Source: Eumeta japonica (taxonomy: Eukaryota > Arthropoda > Insecta > Lepidoptera > Psychidae). Taken from it: a stretch of 64,000 bases of DNA. The stretch covers positions 310,001-374,000 of the forward strand of contig BGZK01000144.1 in NCBI GenBank assembly GCA_005406025.1. Reading direction: 5' to 3'. The position numbers and the translations under genes are program-made. Shown piece after piece: positions 31,610-44,300 of this stretch (position 1 is its first letter; the number at the start of each line of letters is the position of its first letter). The notes below the pieces were generated by a model. The model made no database searches and was not told the DNA's origin. It worked only from the letters and a program-made list of their open reading frames with translations.

Positions 31610-32032
31610 TTATTAATGACGAGTACATACCTCAATGTCTCACGATCTTATCAAGTACACTAACCATATCATTAAATATAAATTCATATGAATTGAAAGA
31701 AATTTGTATGTGTCAGAAAATTATTCTCAAGTTAGAACACTATTATTATTTTTTATTTTCCTTAAGTTATTTGTTTTTCCATAAGTATGTTGTTATATGA
31801 AATAAACTATATCTATTCTTCAAAATACACGAGCAAACAAAAATACGTACCCAATGCCGTACGCAATGACGTGTGACCTCTAAACTTAATAATAAAAATT
31901 TACCACAATTTTATAAACGACTAAATATTGAAAATACCAATTATACAGCGATGTTTGTCTAATAATGTCACATAATTGTTTAACTGAAAAACGAAACTCC
32001 ATCTCTCTTCTTCCTTGAACCTGATTTAGATT

Positions 32033-32209
32033 ATGGCACCTAAACGAAAAAAGGTAAATGTATCTCTTTCAGAAAAATATATTGTTAGAAAAGTGACACC
32101 TTCAGTATTAAACCTCTCCTATTGCACACGACTGTACCTACGCAGAGCGGCTTCGAAGTCGGCTAACGCATCTCTGCGTATTCATTACGGCGCCAGCTTC
32201 AAACCATAA
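32033..32209 (+). other. Small ORF of 58 aa upstream of the Cys-rich gene
   Basis: ATG at 32033 opens MAPKRKKVNVSLSEKY and runs to TAA at 32207-32209, 97 bases before the next gene's ATG. The basic start resembles N-termini of CENPB/Tigger-type transposases, but the similarity ends after about 16 residues. The DNA from 32130 to 32230 is CpG-richer and contains the inverted pair TACGCAGAG/CTCTGCGTA, so this may simply be promoter or 5' UTR sequence. Confidence 0.2.
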
Positions 32210-32306
32210 GCCTGTTTACGGTAGTCGCTAACATAATTTTGTAAGAATATTATTTCCTATTGTTAATTTTTCATAAATAAATAGTGTGTGACAGAAGTTT
32301 CACAAT

Positions 32307-32370
32307 ATGGAGTACTTACCGATAATTAAAATATTTATTTTATTCATGGGCGTTGTGGTGGCTACTAACG
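32307..32370 (+). CDS. Cys-rich secreted protein, exon 1: signal peptide
   Basis: ATG at 32307 (ACAATATGG) begins MEYLPIIKIFILFMGVVVAT, ending at a GTAAGT donor after the first base of Gly22. The next upstream frame stops well before, so this ATG is the natural start. Confidence 0.72.
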
Positions 32371-35300
32371 GTAAGTTTCAAACATATAAAAAAGCTTTGG
32401 AAATTTTTTGCTCGTCTGCAGCAGTGTATTACTCATTTTAAATATGATGAATAATGTGTATAAGTTACATTTTTGGAAATCAATTAATTAAATCAAATTG
32501 TTTTATCTACGCATTCGGGACAAGAATAAAAATTAAGCAGTACAGAAAAATTCTTAAAAAGTATACGTTTGTCAATCAATTTTTTTATACTAATTTTGTT
32601 AGCTAAATATTGACAAATTGTTTCGTGAATTCCGTTTTCTACGTTATATGGTCTTCGAAAAAAAAATGTTATTTTAATAAATTTTAATAAATCATATATT
32701 TTTTTTAATAAATTGCAATAGGTGAACAACCGGCGACAAACTACGAACAGAGTCGTAACAACCTCGGTGAGTCTAATATCGACTTCACGCATCTACACAT
32801 TACCCCATACTAACCGTGTCATCATTTTCGTTGTCTTAAATAAACAAATCGTCCTCATTTTTGTCATTATTTCGGTCACTATTCGACTTCATTCATGCAT
32901 TTTAGTACCTAAATCATATCTATCAAAATAAAAACATTCTAAGATCAAAGAAAATGTTTGAATACGTACTGCATAATGCATTAACACATTACTATTAATG
33001 TATAAAAGATCGCCAAACTTTAGTTGATTTAAAGTGTCTAATTCGAAAATTATAATTCAGTATAAAACCAAAATCCTATCTCGTTGACAAATAGAACTAA
33101 ATAAATACTATTTTTATAAGTATATACTTGCATAATTCATGAATTAATATGTATTCAAACGTTTTGGTATTGAAATTGACTTTTTTAGCGTACTCGAGTA
33201 CCATTTTTAGTTTCAAATACAGAGTTTTTCTGTTTAGGCTGTTTTCACCGATTGTTTTCTCATCTGCTTTTCATCGAAAAAGATAAACAAGAAATAAATA
33301 ATTTAATATAAAATTAAAGACATAATGACATTTTCACTAACACTTCTTTGCTACTTAAAGAACATACAATCCGAGCGCTAATTCGGCATTGAGTAGAATT
33401 TTTTAGATAGAAAAACATCTGTATTGATCTAGGGTGAGAATCAAAAAATTATTGAATATGGTTTTCCGGGAAACGAGATCTTTCGATTGAATTTCGATCG
33501 ATGCTCAAATTTTCGATTGAACAAGTTATTTGAAGTGTATTCAACTACTTATTATGTGTTAGCCACCGATTGTAAAACAATCGATACAATCGGTACAAGG
33601 GTTGTACCTACATACCGCTGCATCAGCTGTAGCTTTAAGAGGAAATCATAAGCCTGAAAAAGGGTTTTTTGATCAACGATGTCGTTTAATGAAACCTTTC
33701 TTTAACGCGGGTGTTTCAAATTTGCGATATTATAGAGGTTGTTCTATACGGTGCCCAAACCCAATTATTATTTTAAAAAGTTTAACCAATTAAAAAAAAA
33801 TCTGATAATACTTCTTATAAATCAATAAGTTAAAATTGTCTTTGTCGTGTTCCCACGATCATCCAACTGTTATTGCAATTGACTTTTTTAAACGATTTGC
33901 CACGGGCGTCGCTAAAAAAATGTGATTTTATCTAGAAGAACAGGTTTCAAGTTCATATTTCCATCATTTAGTATAAAGCACACAAACATAAAAAAAATCT
34001 ATTGATACACACTAAATATTTAAAATTAATAAAAAATATGACGAAAAAAGTTCATCTTCAAACGGTCATTTGGGGAAAAATAGCAAAAATAGATTATAGA
34101 CACAACTAATTAATAAAGTCAAACTAGGAAATTCTGAGAACTACATTCATGCTTATAAACATGTAAAATTTACTAAAACTAAGTAAACGTACCGACAATA
34201 TAATATCAGAGTCTATAAAAAGTTTTTATACCTCATAACAGATTCACAATACATTATGGAGTGACCAAACGTCAGGAAACGTTTTTCGATGTTTATCTCA
34301 GAAATCGCGAGGTCGAAACGATCCATGTTTTCGTTAAATATAATAATGGGTAATTACTTAAATAGTTCTCAAGGAACTCCTAAATTTACGCTTACAATAG
34401 CATCTCACCTTGCGTGACTCTAAAACTAATGTCTCGTTTGAAACTCGTTAAACAGCTTCATACCCTGTTAACTAAATGCACTAACTACTTAAGACTGATA
34501 AATGAATTAGTTTATTACTTACAATTCTGTAACAATACAGAATACGAATAAATATATTATTAAACTAGACGTATCCTGTGCGAAGAATTCGCACAAATTA
34601 TGTATAATGATTATCAGTTTGCAAAGTTACTGTAAATATTAATTTTATTTCCTTTTTATTACAAAACTTCTTCATAAACAATATTTTAATTATATATGTG
34701 GATATATATTTATATATATAGTCATCTGATGCAATTTGACTGACTTCGAAATATTTCTGCTTGATTTTAGGAGTTTTCATAGGCATTGCATAGGCATATA
34801 GACATTAGGCATTGATTAGGCATTTTCATTTATCGTTTTTGTAATTATTATGTCATTCAATTCAATTTAATGAATCAAAATTAATTTTAGGTATTCATAT
34901 GGTTTCTAATTTTTCATAATATTTATAACGTTTTTTTTTTGTTGTATTACATTATGAAGCTCAAATGACACATCAAAGAAATAATTGAACATATCATTTA
35001 CCGACCGTTAATCATGTTGGAGTTGTTTCAAAATTAAAGTCAGCATGTATATAATTTTAATAATTAATAATTTACAAAAACAAAAGAATTTACAAAAACC
35101 AAAGCAATAATATTTTTTTTAGTTGTTGATGACGGTAAAGTAAGCAATTATTTATAAAATTATATAAAATTTATGTGCAGTAATTGTGAGGTTTTTTTCT
35201 AAAAAGGGAGGCAAACATCTTAAGCTTAAAATATTAATATATATGATACAAATCAGAAATGGACACGTGTTCACGATATGATAGCTAAAAGCATTGTTTT

Positions 35301-38300
35301 ATGTTACTCACTTCACGTTAAATAAACTAGCAAAAAGCGCAGCTTTGTGAGGGCTCGCGAGGTATTTCTACCTAGTAATAATTTATTAACAATAATAAAT
35401 AATAATATTATTTATTATTAATTAATAATATATATTATTATTAATTAATAATATATATTATTAATAATGAATAATATTATTAAAGTATATTTTAATATAT
35501 GAATTATTAATATGGACTTCTATAAATAACTCATACGACAAAAAATTCAAATTTCAAATTTTTATTGTATCAAAGCATTTACATTCCTCATACGGATTTC
35601 TTCTTGTTTTCTACACTTCAACATATTTGAGTTTTAATACTACTTAATCTATCATAAATAAATCTTCTATTTAATGCTAATCCTTCAAATGTTTTTACTC
35701 TTGAAAACGCGACATAAGTTAAACCAATAGAAGTTTCTTTTCTCCAATATCTACAACAGCTTTATCTAATGTTAAACCTTGTGATTTATGAATTGTAATT
35801 GCGAAAGCTAATTGTAATGGAAATTGTTTTCTTGAGCAATTGGTATTTCCATTTTTCCAAAATTTAGTTATGGGTAATATTGGAATACAACCACTATTTT
35901 CGTAAGTTGAATAAGAATAATTTTCAAATCGGACCATTATCACTCGCGGCATTTGATCAGGGGGACTACAATTTTCTTCATAAATTATATCTTTGACATA
36001 ACCTAAAGCTCCATTGACCAATCCATTTTCAACCCACAAATTAGAACGTAACATAACTTTAGATCCAATCGATAAAATAATAAATGGTTCAAGTCCACCT
36101 AATAATTCTGCACTTACTGATTTTGCCTTGGAACAATTGTGATAAGCTGGAATATAAGCAACTGGTTGACGTAATTCTTTTAACTTTTGATGATTAAATT
36201 CTTTTACATCTTTGTTTGTTGCAAATAGTCTAATGGCATCGTTGAAAAAATCCGTTCATTTAATGATAATGATTGTATACTCGTGTCATTAATTTTTCGT
36301 AATCTTCTACCGTACATTCACCATTACTAATTCGATCAAGTATATCTCTAAAACTTGTTGAGATTCATTCTGTCGAAATGATGATGATAAAAGAAATATT
36401 TTTGAATACTTGATGTATATAACAATTTTCCTTCTAAAAGAAATTCACTTCCTTCAGTTTTATTACTATAAAGCGGCCTATCATTTACAGGTGGCAACTG
36501 ATTAATATCTCCAAAAATATACAAATAATCCACCAAATGGTTCATCTTGCCTTGAAGGAAAAGCTCTACGTAAACGTAAATCAATTTTCCTCATAAGACT
36601 ACATCCAATCATACTCATTTCATCAATAATTATAAATTTACAACCATATAATTCTTCTTGAAAATCAGCAAGTGCATGTAAATTGAGATCTTTGAATGTT
36701 TTATTTACTCCCAATAAAAGTTTAGAATGAATTGTCGAACCATTAATATTCACAGCAGCAGCACCAGTTGGTGCAAGCAATTTATAAGATGATAATCCCA
36801 ATATTTGATTCAATCGAAAAGTAAAGTAATTTATCAATGTGCTTTTTCCAGAGCCAGCTTTTCCCTGTATAACCACTCTTTTTATAGATTGTTCTTCCTC
36901 GTAACCTTGTAGATAATTAAGTTGTTTTTCAAATATATTAATCACTTCTTGCTGTTCACCAGAAAAAACAAAATTTGACAAATAATTGTGATTATTTATG
37001 GTAGGGTTTCTTTGATTTCTTGCAATTTTTTCATTTTCAATAAATGTTTCTAATGAATTCAATAGTTGTTTGCTTGAAATAGAATGCCATTGATATCGGA
37101 TATCAATTTCTCTTCTACCTAAATCATCTTCTTGATTAATATTTTGTGGTCCAGCAGCTACTTCCATCCAATCATGTAGTTGTTCTATTTGAACTGTATT
37201 TATTACTTCATAATCTTCTTCATTCTCTAAATTTTGTAACATTTGATCCAATTCATAACTAAGACTATTATCATTACTATTTTTAAAATGACGTTCATAT
37301 ACAATCTTCCAAGTATTATTGTCAGGATTTAGGTCATTTAACTGTCGCCAGGCAACATGTAATATAACTTGTTGTTTATAAAAATTTTCATTATCTATGC
37401 AGCCAGGATCATATTTCACTTTTGGTATAACTCTAAGAATAAAAGGTACTTTTCTCATACTATAAGTTGAACCTCTTTTATAAGTTTTGTAAAAATCAGA
37501 TAAAGACATTTGTTCAAATTTTGCTGGTCGTTGTTGATATCTCTCAAAAATTCGAAACAAAATACTTCCATCTTCACTATTCATATCCAGATATTCCCAT
37601 GTTTCAGATATTCTAAAATTTATAGTAGTAAATTGTCGAGAAGATCGATACAAAGGCCAACCCATAATAATCCAAAATATTTCCTGAGCAGAGTAGTCAC
37701 GTTCAGCACACATTTTATCAAAATTTTTGGATTATCTGTACAACATTACTATTAGTATTTGACTCTTGTACTGTTTGTCGAATAAAATCTTTCATACCAT
37801 CCGATCTTGGTTCACCTTTGCTAGCATACTTAGCAATATATCTAAGAACGGCATGAATAGAAACAATGGCTTGCGAATCAACATTTGCTCGCCAAATTTT
37901 CAAAATTTGTGGACTGTGACTATTTAAATATGAATTATTTCTTTTGATATATATTCTAATTCGTTATTTTGAATAAATTGAATTTTACTTTCGTTGACAC
38001 ATTCTTTCGGATACTTGAAACGACAAATAGTCTCAGAAGAATTTTTTCTTTCTTTGACAATACGCTTTAGAACATTTATGCATTTGTACAGCTCGTATTA
38101 AATGATTGTAATCAACATCTTCATCAGATATATCAGAGTAATGTAATTTTGATGGATGTATATCATAAACTTGAGAAGGATCTGGATGCCATGTAGATAT
38201 GAACTCATCAAAGTAGTTTATAATTTCTTTAATTCTTGTAATATCATTTGGATTGAGATTCTTAAGATCAGGTGCATTTTCAAACCAGAAAAGACCATGC

Positions 38301-41300
38301 ATGTGCGGACTACCTCGGTGTTGAAATTCAATACGGAACCAGAAATCTGTGACTTTAAAGTATTTTTAACAAAATGATCCATAAAAGTATCTAATCGCTT
38401 TTAAAAAATAAGAAACAATCATAGGATTTGAATTTAATAATTTAGATTTACGAATAAATTCACTGCTTTGATTGAGATCGGCATAATTATAGTCTGGATC
38501 CAATATACGATACAGCTCTGGCCAATATAAATCAGCTGCACTCAATGTCATAAATATTGTTGGAGTTCCTAATTCTTCAATCATATCCACTAACTCTCTA
38601 GATCTCACATACCAATATGAGCTAGATGATCTCAAATTAGTATTATATGATAAAATTGATTTATACAATATTGGTTCTCGCTGTAATAATTCTCGGAGTT
38701 GTTCAATTGTCTCAATATTACGTAAAAGTGAATTTTTCTGACACAAATACTCCCATTCTGCAAAGCTGTCCAACGCATCATACTATTAAATGCAAAAATC
38801 TAAATCTTGGATGTTTTGCAAATCTCCCATCTTCATACATCATAAGAAATTTAAAATATTCACTATTAGAAATTTTATGCACTCTTGAATCTCTAAGGTC
38901 ACCTTTACCAGTAGGAAATAAAGTTGGAAATGCTCTGCAAATATATCCATCACATGTAAATTCATTGATTGGCACAGGATCCAATATAGGCCAAGGTAAA
39001 ACACCAGATCTATCATTTTCTTCCTGAATGTTCAGTACACTATTCACTGCTTTACGATTACATTGAAAAGTCACCGTTGGAGCTCCAGATTCATAAACAT
39101 TATCATATAATATATTTTGATCATTATCCTCATTATCCTCATTATCTAAATTACATGAAAGTTGTTGTCTATCTTGACTTAATACAATTTGTTGAAAAAT
39201 ACTTTCATTATTAGGTAAACATTGTAAATTATTTTCGTCGATTGTTATATTACGGTACCAAGGATTATTATTTTTAAGATATATCAAAGCGGCCTCAACA
39301 TTATCACGATTTACAATAAAATCTTTATATCCTTCACCATAATTTCTTCTAACAAAATATATTTTGAAATAGTATCAATAGAATGAGGTAAAGAGGTAGT
39401 AAAATTTGTAATGTCTTGATGAAAATTGATGACTTGGCCACTATATCCAAATTGACCACCTTTAAGTTTATATACTGTTATAACCGGATGAACTTGAGCA
39501 ATTAATTGTTCTTCAAGAAATGTTAATTTTTAAAACTTCAGGTTGTGGACCAGGGTCCATATTATTGTCTGTAGAAAATATATTCATTTCATTTTTACTT
39601 GAAATTTACGACAAAGAGCACAAAGTCCGTCTTCTTCAATATGTAAATCGAACCAACGACGATGACATAAATTGCAATGTTTTAACTCCAAATTTTTCTG
39701 AGCAGTTTCGAAATTAACGGCATACTCTAAAAAGTGAACATTTCCGCGATGAAAATTAGATTCCATATTTCGAGATCTTTTCTGACGTTCTCTTAAATCA
39801 TTCATTGAAACACGGTTATGTTCGCGTTCTTTACGGCCAGTTAACGTGCGTCTTCGTGGCATTTCGCTGCAACAATAACAATAAAACATTTAAACCAACA
39901 TGTTTTACGTCAGATACAACTGGATAATGGATAGCATTTTTCTATAAAATTCTATCATAGGTACTTACGATCATACGCACTTACCTAATATTTTTTCTTA
40001 ATCAATATTACACCTCAGAAATTGAGCAATAAAATAATATTTCACGCAATAATAATTAGTTTTCACACAATAAACCAACAGTGACGTTGTTTTAAAATCT
40101 GTAGTGTTGTTGTTATGGCGCTGACGCTATTTCTACCTGTTTCTACTAATAGTAGAAACAATTTAGTTGACACATGCTTTCGACAGATGGCTTTAGTAGC
40201 ATATTAGTAAATTAGTAGTATATTAACATTAGTGTTCATATACAAATTGTATTTTTAAAAAAAATATTTAAAAAAAAAAGATATTTTAATGATAAATAAC
40301 ACATCTAGACATGATTCTAAATTACTATGTTAAATTTCAAATCTAAAGGCGTGATACTTTTTTCATAAAGTGTACCACAAAAATGTACAGATTGTTGAAT
40401 TAGAGTAGGGCTCGCTTCGCTCGCCCTAATAATCGTTGAAACTCGCTAATTATGATACGCCATGACAAGGATATGTTACGCTATAAAAGGCACTCCGTCT
40501 ATTTCATTTATGATTCCCATTGCTTTTTCATAGCATTCCAATGTAGTTTGACATTTGTCTTCAAATATGCCTACTTATTTCGTTAGCGGACTCGATCTTC
40601 TGTCAAGGTAGATGCATTGCGCCACTCATTTGATCTATTAATTTATAAGAGTCACAAGATCAAATATATTTTATTGAAAGGGAAACAACTACAAACATCG
40701 ATGTCATACAATATCATATAATAATCATCATATAATCGATGTCATATAATCATCAGCAAACATCGATTTCAGTGCTTCACTGATACACCAAAAATGTTAT
40801 AAATATTGTTGTGAATATTTATTCACGTGATTAAATATTATGATAGAAATACGTATGAAGGTCCTCAACAGAATTGGCAAAGTGGCAAAGATTTCAGTTT
40901 CGATTCCGTGATACAGTCGATACTGATTTTTATAATTAGAATCGATTAGTTACTGAATGTAGTAACACCGAATATTGAGATGACAGGTATTCCCATAGAT
41001 GAATATGAATGGGTATTCCGCTATTGCATCACTTACGCCTGCATGGTCGGACATGTAGCCAGTTGCCGTATTTAATCTTGTTTCTGGTTTTAAATCCAGT
41101 ATAAAGTCAGAAATCACTGATTATTTTATGGTGATACTTAATGGGTTTGAGAAATACGGGTTCACAAAAGAATGATTTGTCGTTATTTTTTTCACCCTAG
41201 TCCAAAGCGGCTGACATTCAGTGGATTATTTCAGTGATGCTTTACATAAGTATCGTCAATATCCACAATATTATTTGTAACTTCTTTTGCTTTATTTTAT

Positions 41301-44300
41301 TGCTTTAAATGAATATGTAAATCTAAACTCATAGGTAACCAATTGAAATTGGCTACCACAACCTTCATCATCATACCACAATTTCATCCATCATCATTTA
41401 TCATATCAACCATTCATTCACAGGATTCGGATTAAAAGAGATAGCTGATTTTTTCCTAGGCGGCAACTACGGGCAGTACCCTCACCCCGGACAATATCCA
41501 GGGCAAGGTGGCGCAGGTGTTTACCCCAATCCTGGTAATTATCCTAGCCAATACCCTGGTAGCAATTATCCTAACCAATACCCTGGTAGCAATTATCCTG
41601 CCAATAATTACCCGAACAAACCGCCCATCGGTCCTCTACCGGGCTCTTATCCAGGACAGAGCGGCCCTGGACTGCCGGGTTCCCCGGGTAATCACCCGGG
41701 CTGCCCGCTCTGCGATTCTTCGGTGTACAGCTACTGCTCGCACAAGCAGACACACGACGCTTGCTGCTGTGAGAATCCATCCCGTGAGTATATGATTTAT
41801 TAAGCCGCGACGAACTTTTAGTTTTTAATTTTTTCTCGTATTAACCGAACGAATTATTAAAGGAATCTCATCTCTCCGTCTCTCTCATTCGTTTGTCTTT
41901 CGTACTTCTTTTCAATTTTCTTTTAACGCACAAAATAATTGGTTATTGCACAAAACGTATTAAAAGCACAAAATATCAATTTCAGTTGCATAGCGAATCC
42001 GGGATGTTTATAAAATGCGACGAAAAGTTTGTAAGAGATAAATTAGTTTTATATCCGGTTGCTTACGATCTGCTATCATCAATGCCTTTTCTAATATTTT
42101 ACAATGTGATTAAATTATTTTTGAAAAAGTATTTAAAACAAAAAAAAACAGTAAAGGATTATGGATGTTCCTCATTGTTCTAAACAACATATTGAACAGA
42201 TTAAACAAGTCAATAAAAGATTTCACATGTGTGAAACCTCGATATAAAGCTGGGCGCATTATAGACGTAGACCTAGAAAGAAAATATTTGTGTGAACATA
42301 TATTTACTTGGCAATAGTGGGCGAAGGCGATAGGTCTTTGCAACTGAAAATGTTTATAAAATATACTATAGATTTAAATCTATGTGCCTGAAGTTTACTT
42401 GCGTACGAATCATTCAAAAAACTTTTACAGGAAAAAGATAAAAAAAATTAACAAATGCATTTCTTAAAACCTTTAAAAACGTGGATATATTGATAAGACA
42501 CGATATTGTCCAGTCGTTTCACAGTAAAACAAGTATGAACGAGTAATCGCGGTGTCCACTCAGGTGTCACACTAACTACAGACTTTTACTAGGGCAGAGG
42601 CGGATCATCCTTAAGGCAAACTAGACACGTGATTAGGGGCGCGATAGTACAAAGGAGCGCGCGGGCAGAATTGTAAAATAAAATAGCATAAAATTAATTG
42701 TGTACCACAAATGTAGTAACGCCAACTACAGTCATCAAATTTTTGCCACTACTAGTGCTAGTTATTTTTAACAGAGGGGCGCCGATGAAATGCTTGCCTA
42801 CAGCGCTCTCGACGTTTAATCCGTCTCTGTGCTACGGGAAGAGCATTTGTATAATCGATGCCTTCCTAATAGCAACAATAGCTATAAAAGTATTACCTTA
42901 TTTGTTTGACTACAATTGTTTGTTTTATAATTGCTTTTTCTTTGTCTTTTTTTTTTTACTATCTTCTATATGTCCAAAATGTAAACGGAGTCCCTACATC
43001 CCTACAATATACTGCGTGACCATTGCAGGACCGTCACCAGTTTGGTCACTAGTTCATAATAAATAAATTTCAATTGTTGTTCTTTAGACAATCGATCGGT
43101 ATCATCATAGCACCAGGCAACGGAATCGGGATAGATATTGTGATCCAGAATACATTCCTCCTCCGAAAGAACAAAACTGACGATCAAAAATAGAGCAGCT
43201 ATTAAATTAGCTTGGGGAAAAAGTTTCTTCTCATTATATATGTAAAAGTTGTAGCAAAATCTCTTTGATTGTGCCATTTTCATTTGACTAGTTTTGATAT
43301 CATAAAATAGATGACACTTTAAAAAAAGAAAAAGAAAAAAGTAAAAATTGTGTCCCATTTTTTAATTGTTTTTCTGTTCAACAAAATGAGTGAGTCCAAC
43401 GTAGAAATTCAATACGTTTTAAAGTTTTATTACAAAAAAGTGAAAAATGTTATACAAGCCGTGAAAAAAAAGAATAGCATAAAACTGGTTTAAGCGTTTT
43501 CAGTCCGGTAATTCTGATGTCAAATATGAAGCTCGCTCGGGTCGACCTGTTACGGATAAAATCAACGCCATTTTGAAAAAGGTAGAGCAAGATCGACATA
43601 TTAGTTCTTACGACAAAGCTGAAGAACTGAGGATTGCCCATAAAACAGTTTTCATCCATTTTCAAAAAGATAGATTTACAAAAAAGCTCAATACTTGTGT
43701 CCCACACGAGCGCACAGAAAGAAATGTCATGAATCGTGTACTCATTTGCGATTCTATATTGAAACGTAATGAAACCGAACCGTCTTTGAAAATATTATTG
43801 ATCACTGATGGTGAAAAATGGGTTACCTACGACTAAAACGTGCAAAAAAAATCATGATCAAAACGCAAAAAAAAATTAATGAAAAAAAAAACTTTTTTAA
43901 AAACAAGCTTTTATAAGTTGTTAATAAAGTGAACTAAAAAGTTAAAAATAAATTAACTCTATTAAGAAATATAACAGTTTATAAGTTCATTGTAACCTTT
44001 AACGATAATTAAGCTTCTTCGTCCACGACAAAATAATTCCATGTCGTACATAATTATATATTTTTACCACTAAAACTTGACACCTTAATTATTAAATCTT
44101 CCCGTTTTTATCACAGTCCCAATTTTATAAATAAAAGCGTGTTGTATATTGATGGTATAATTAAAAATATTTAGCACCTTCTTTTTCCTCTTGCTATCAT
44201 AATGTAAATCATGATATGATATCTTGCCTATTTGTGCGTTGTTCTAACGATACGTTTTCTCTATGCTAGCTATACTGCTAACCTTATTTTTTCTTTGCGT

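Larger units (their letters stand above)
35327..40450 (-). mobile_element. Autonomous Helitron, minus strand, recently decayed
   Basis: The 3' terminus on the minus strand is a hairpin (AAAGC, TGC loop, GCTTT) followed by TTGCTAG at 35327-35333, with T next outside, as expected for Helitron ends. A Rep/helicase gene fills 35.6-39.9 kb. The 5' TC end is not firmly placed; candidates lie between 40.1 and 40.45 kb, so the upper limit is approximate. The element lies in intron 2 of the Cys-rich gene, antisense to it. Confidence 0.75.

Noticed and set aside
32033..32209. MAPKRKK ORF as a transposase gene
   Set aside because: Only about 16 residues resemble a CENPB-type N-terminus. The rest has no similarity, so it is listed only as a small ORF.
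35366..35490. AT-only tract as a replication origin or S/MAR
   Set aside because: It lies inside a Helitron and is simple low-complexity sequence. Nothing specific supports an origin.
38647..39027. 126-codon plus-strand frame
   Set aside because: It lies antisense to the Helitron RepHel gene, whose conserved domains explain the open frame.
41571..41795. Alternative-frame and antisense ORFs across exon 3 of the Cys-rich gene
   Set aside because: They are shadows of the repeat-rich exon. Only one frame joins exons 2 and 4 through GT-AG sites of matching phase and has the cysteine modules.
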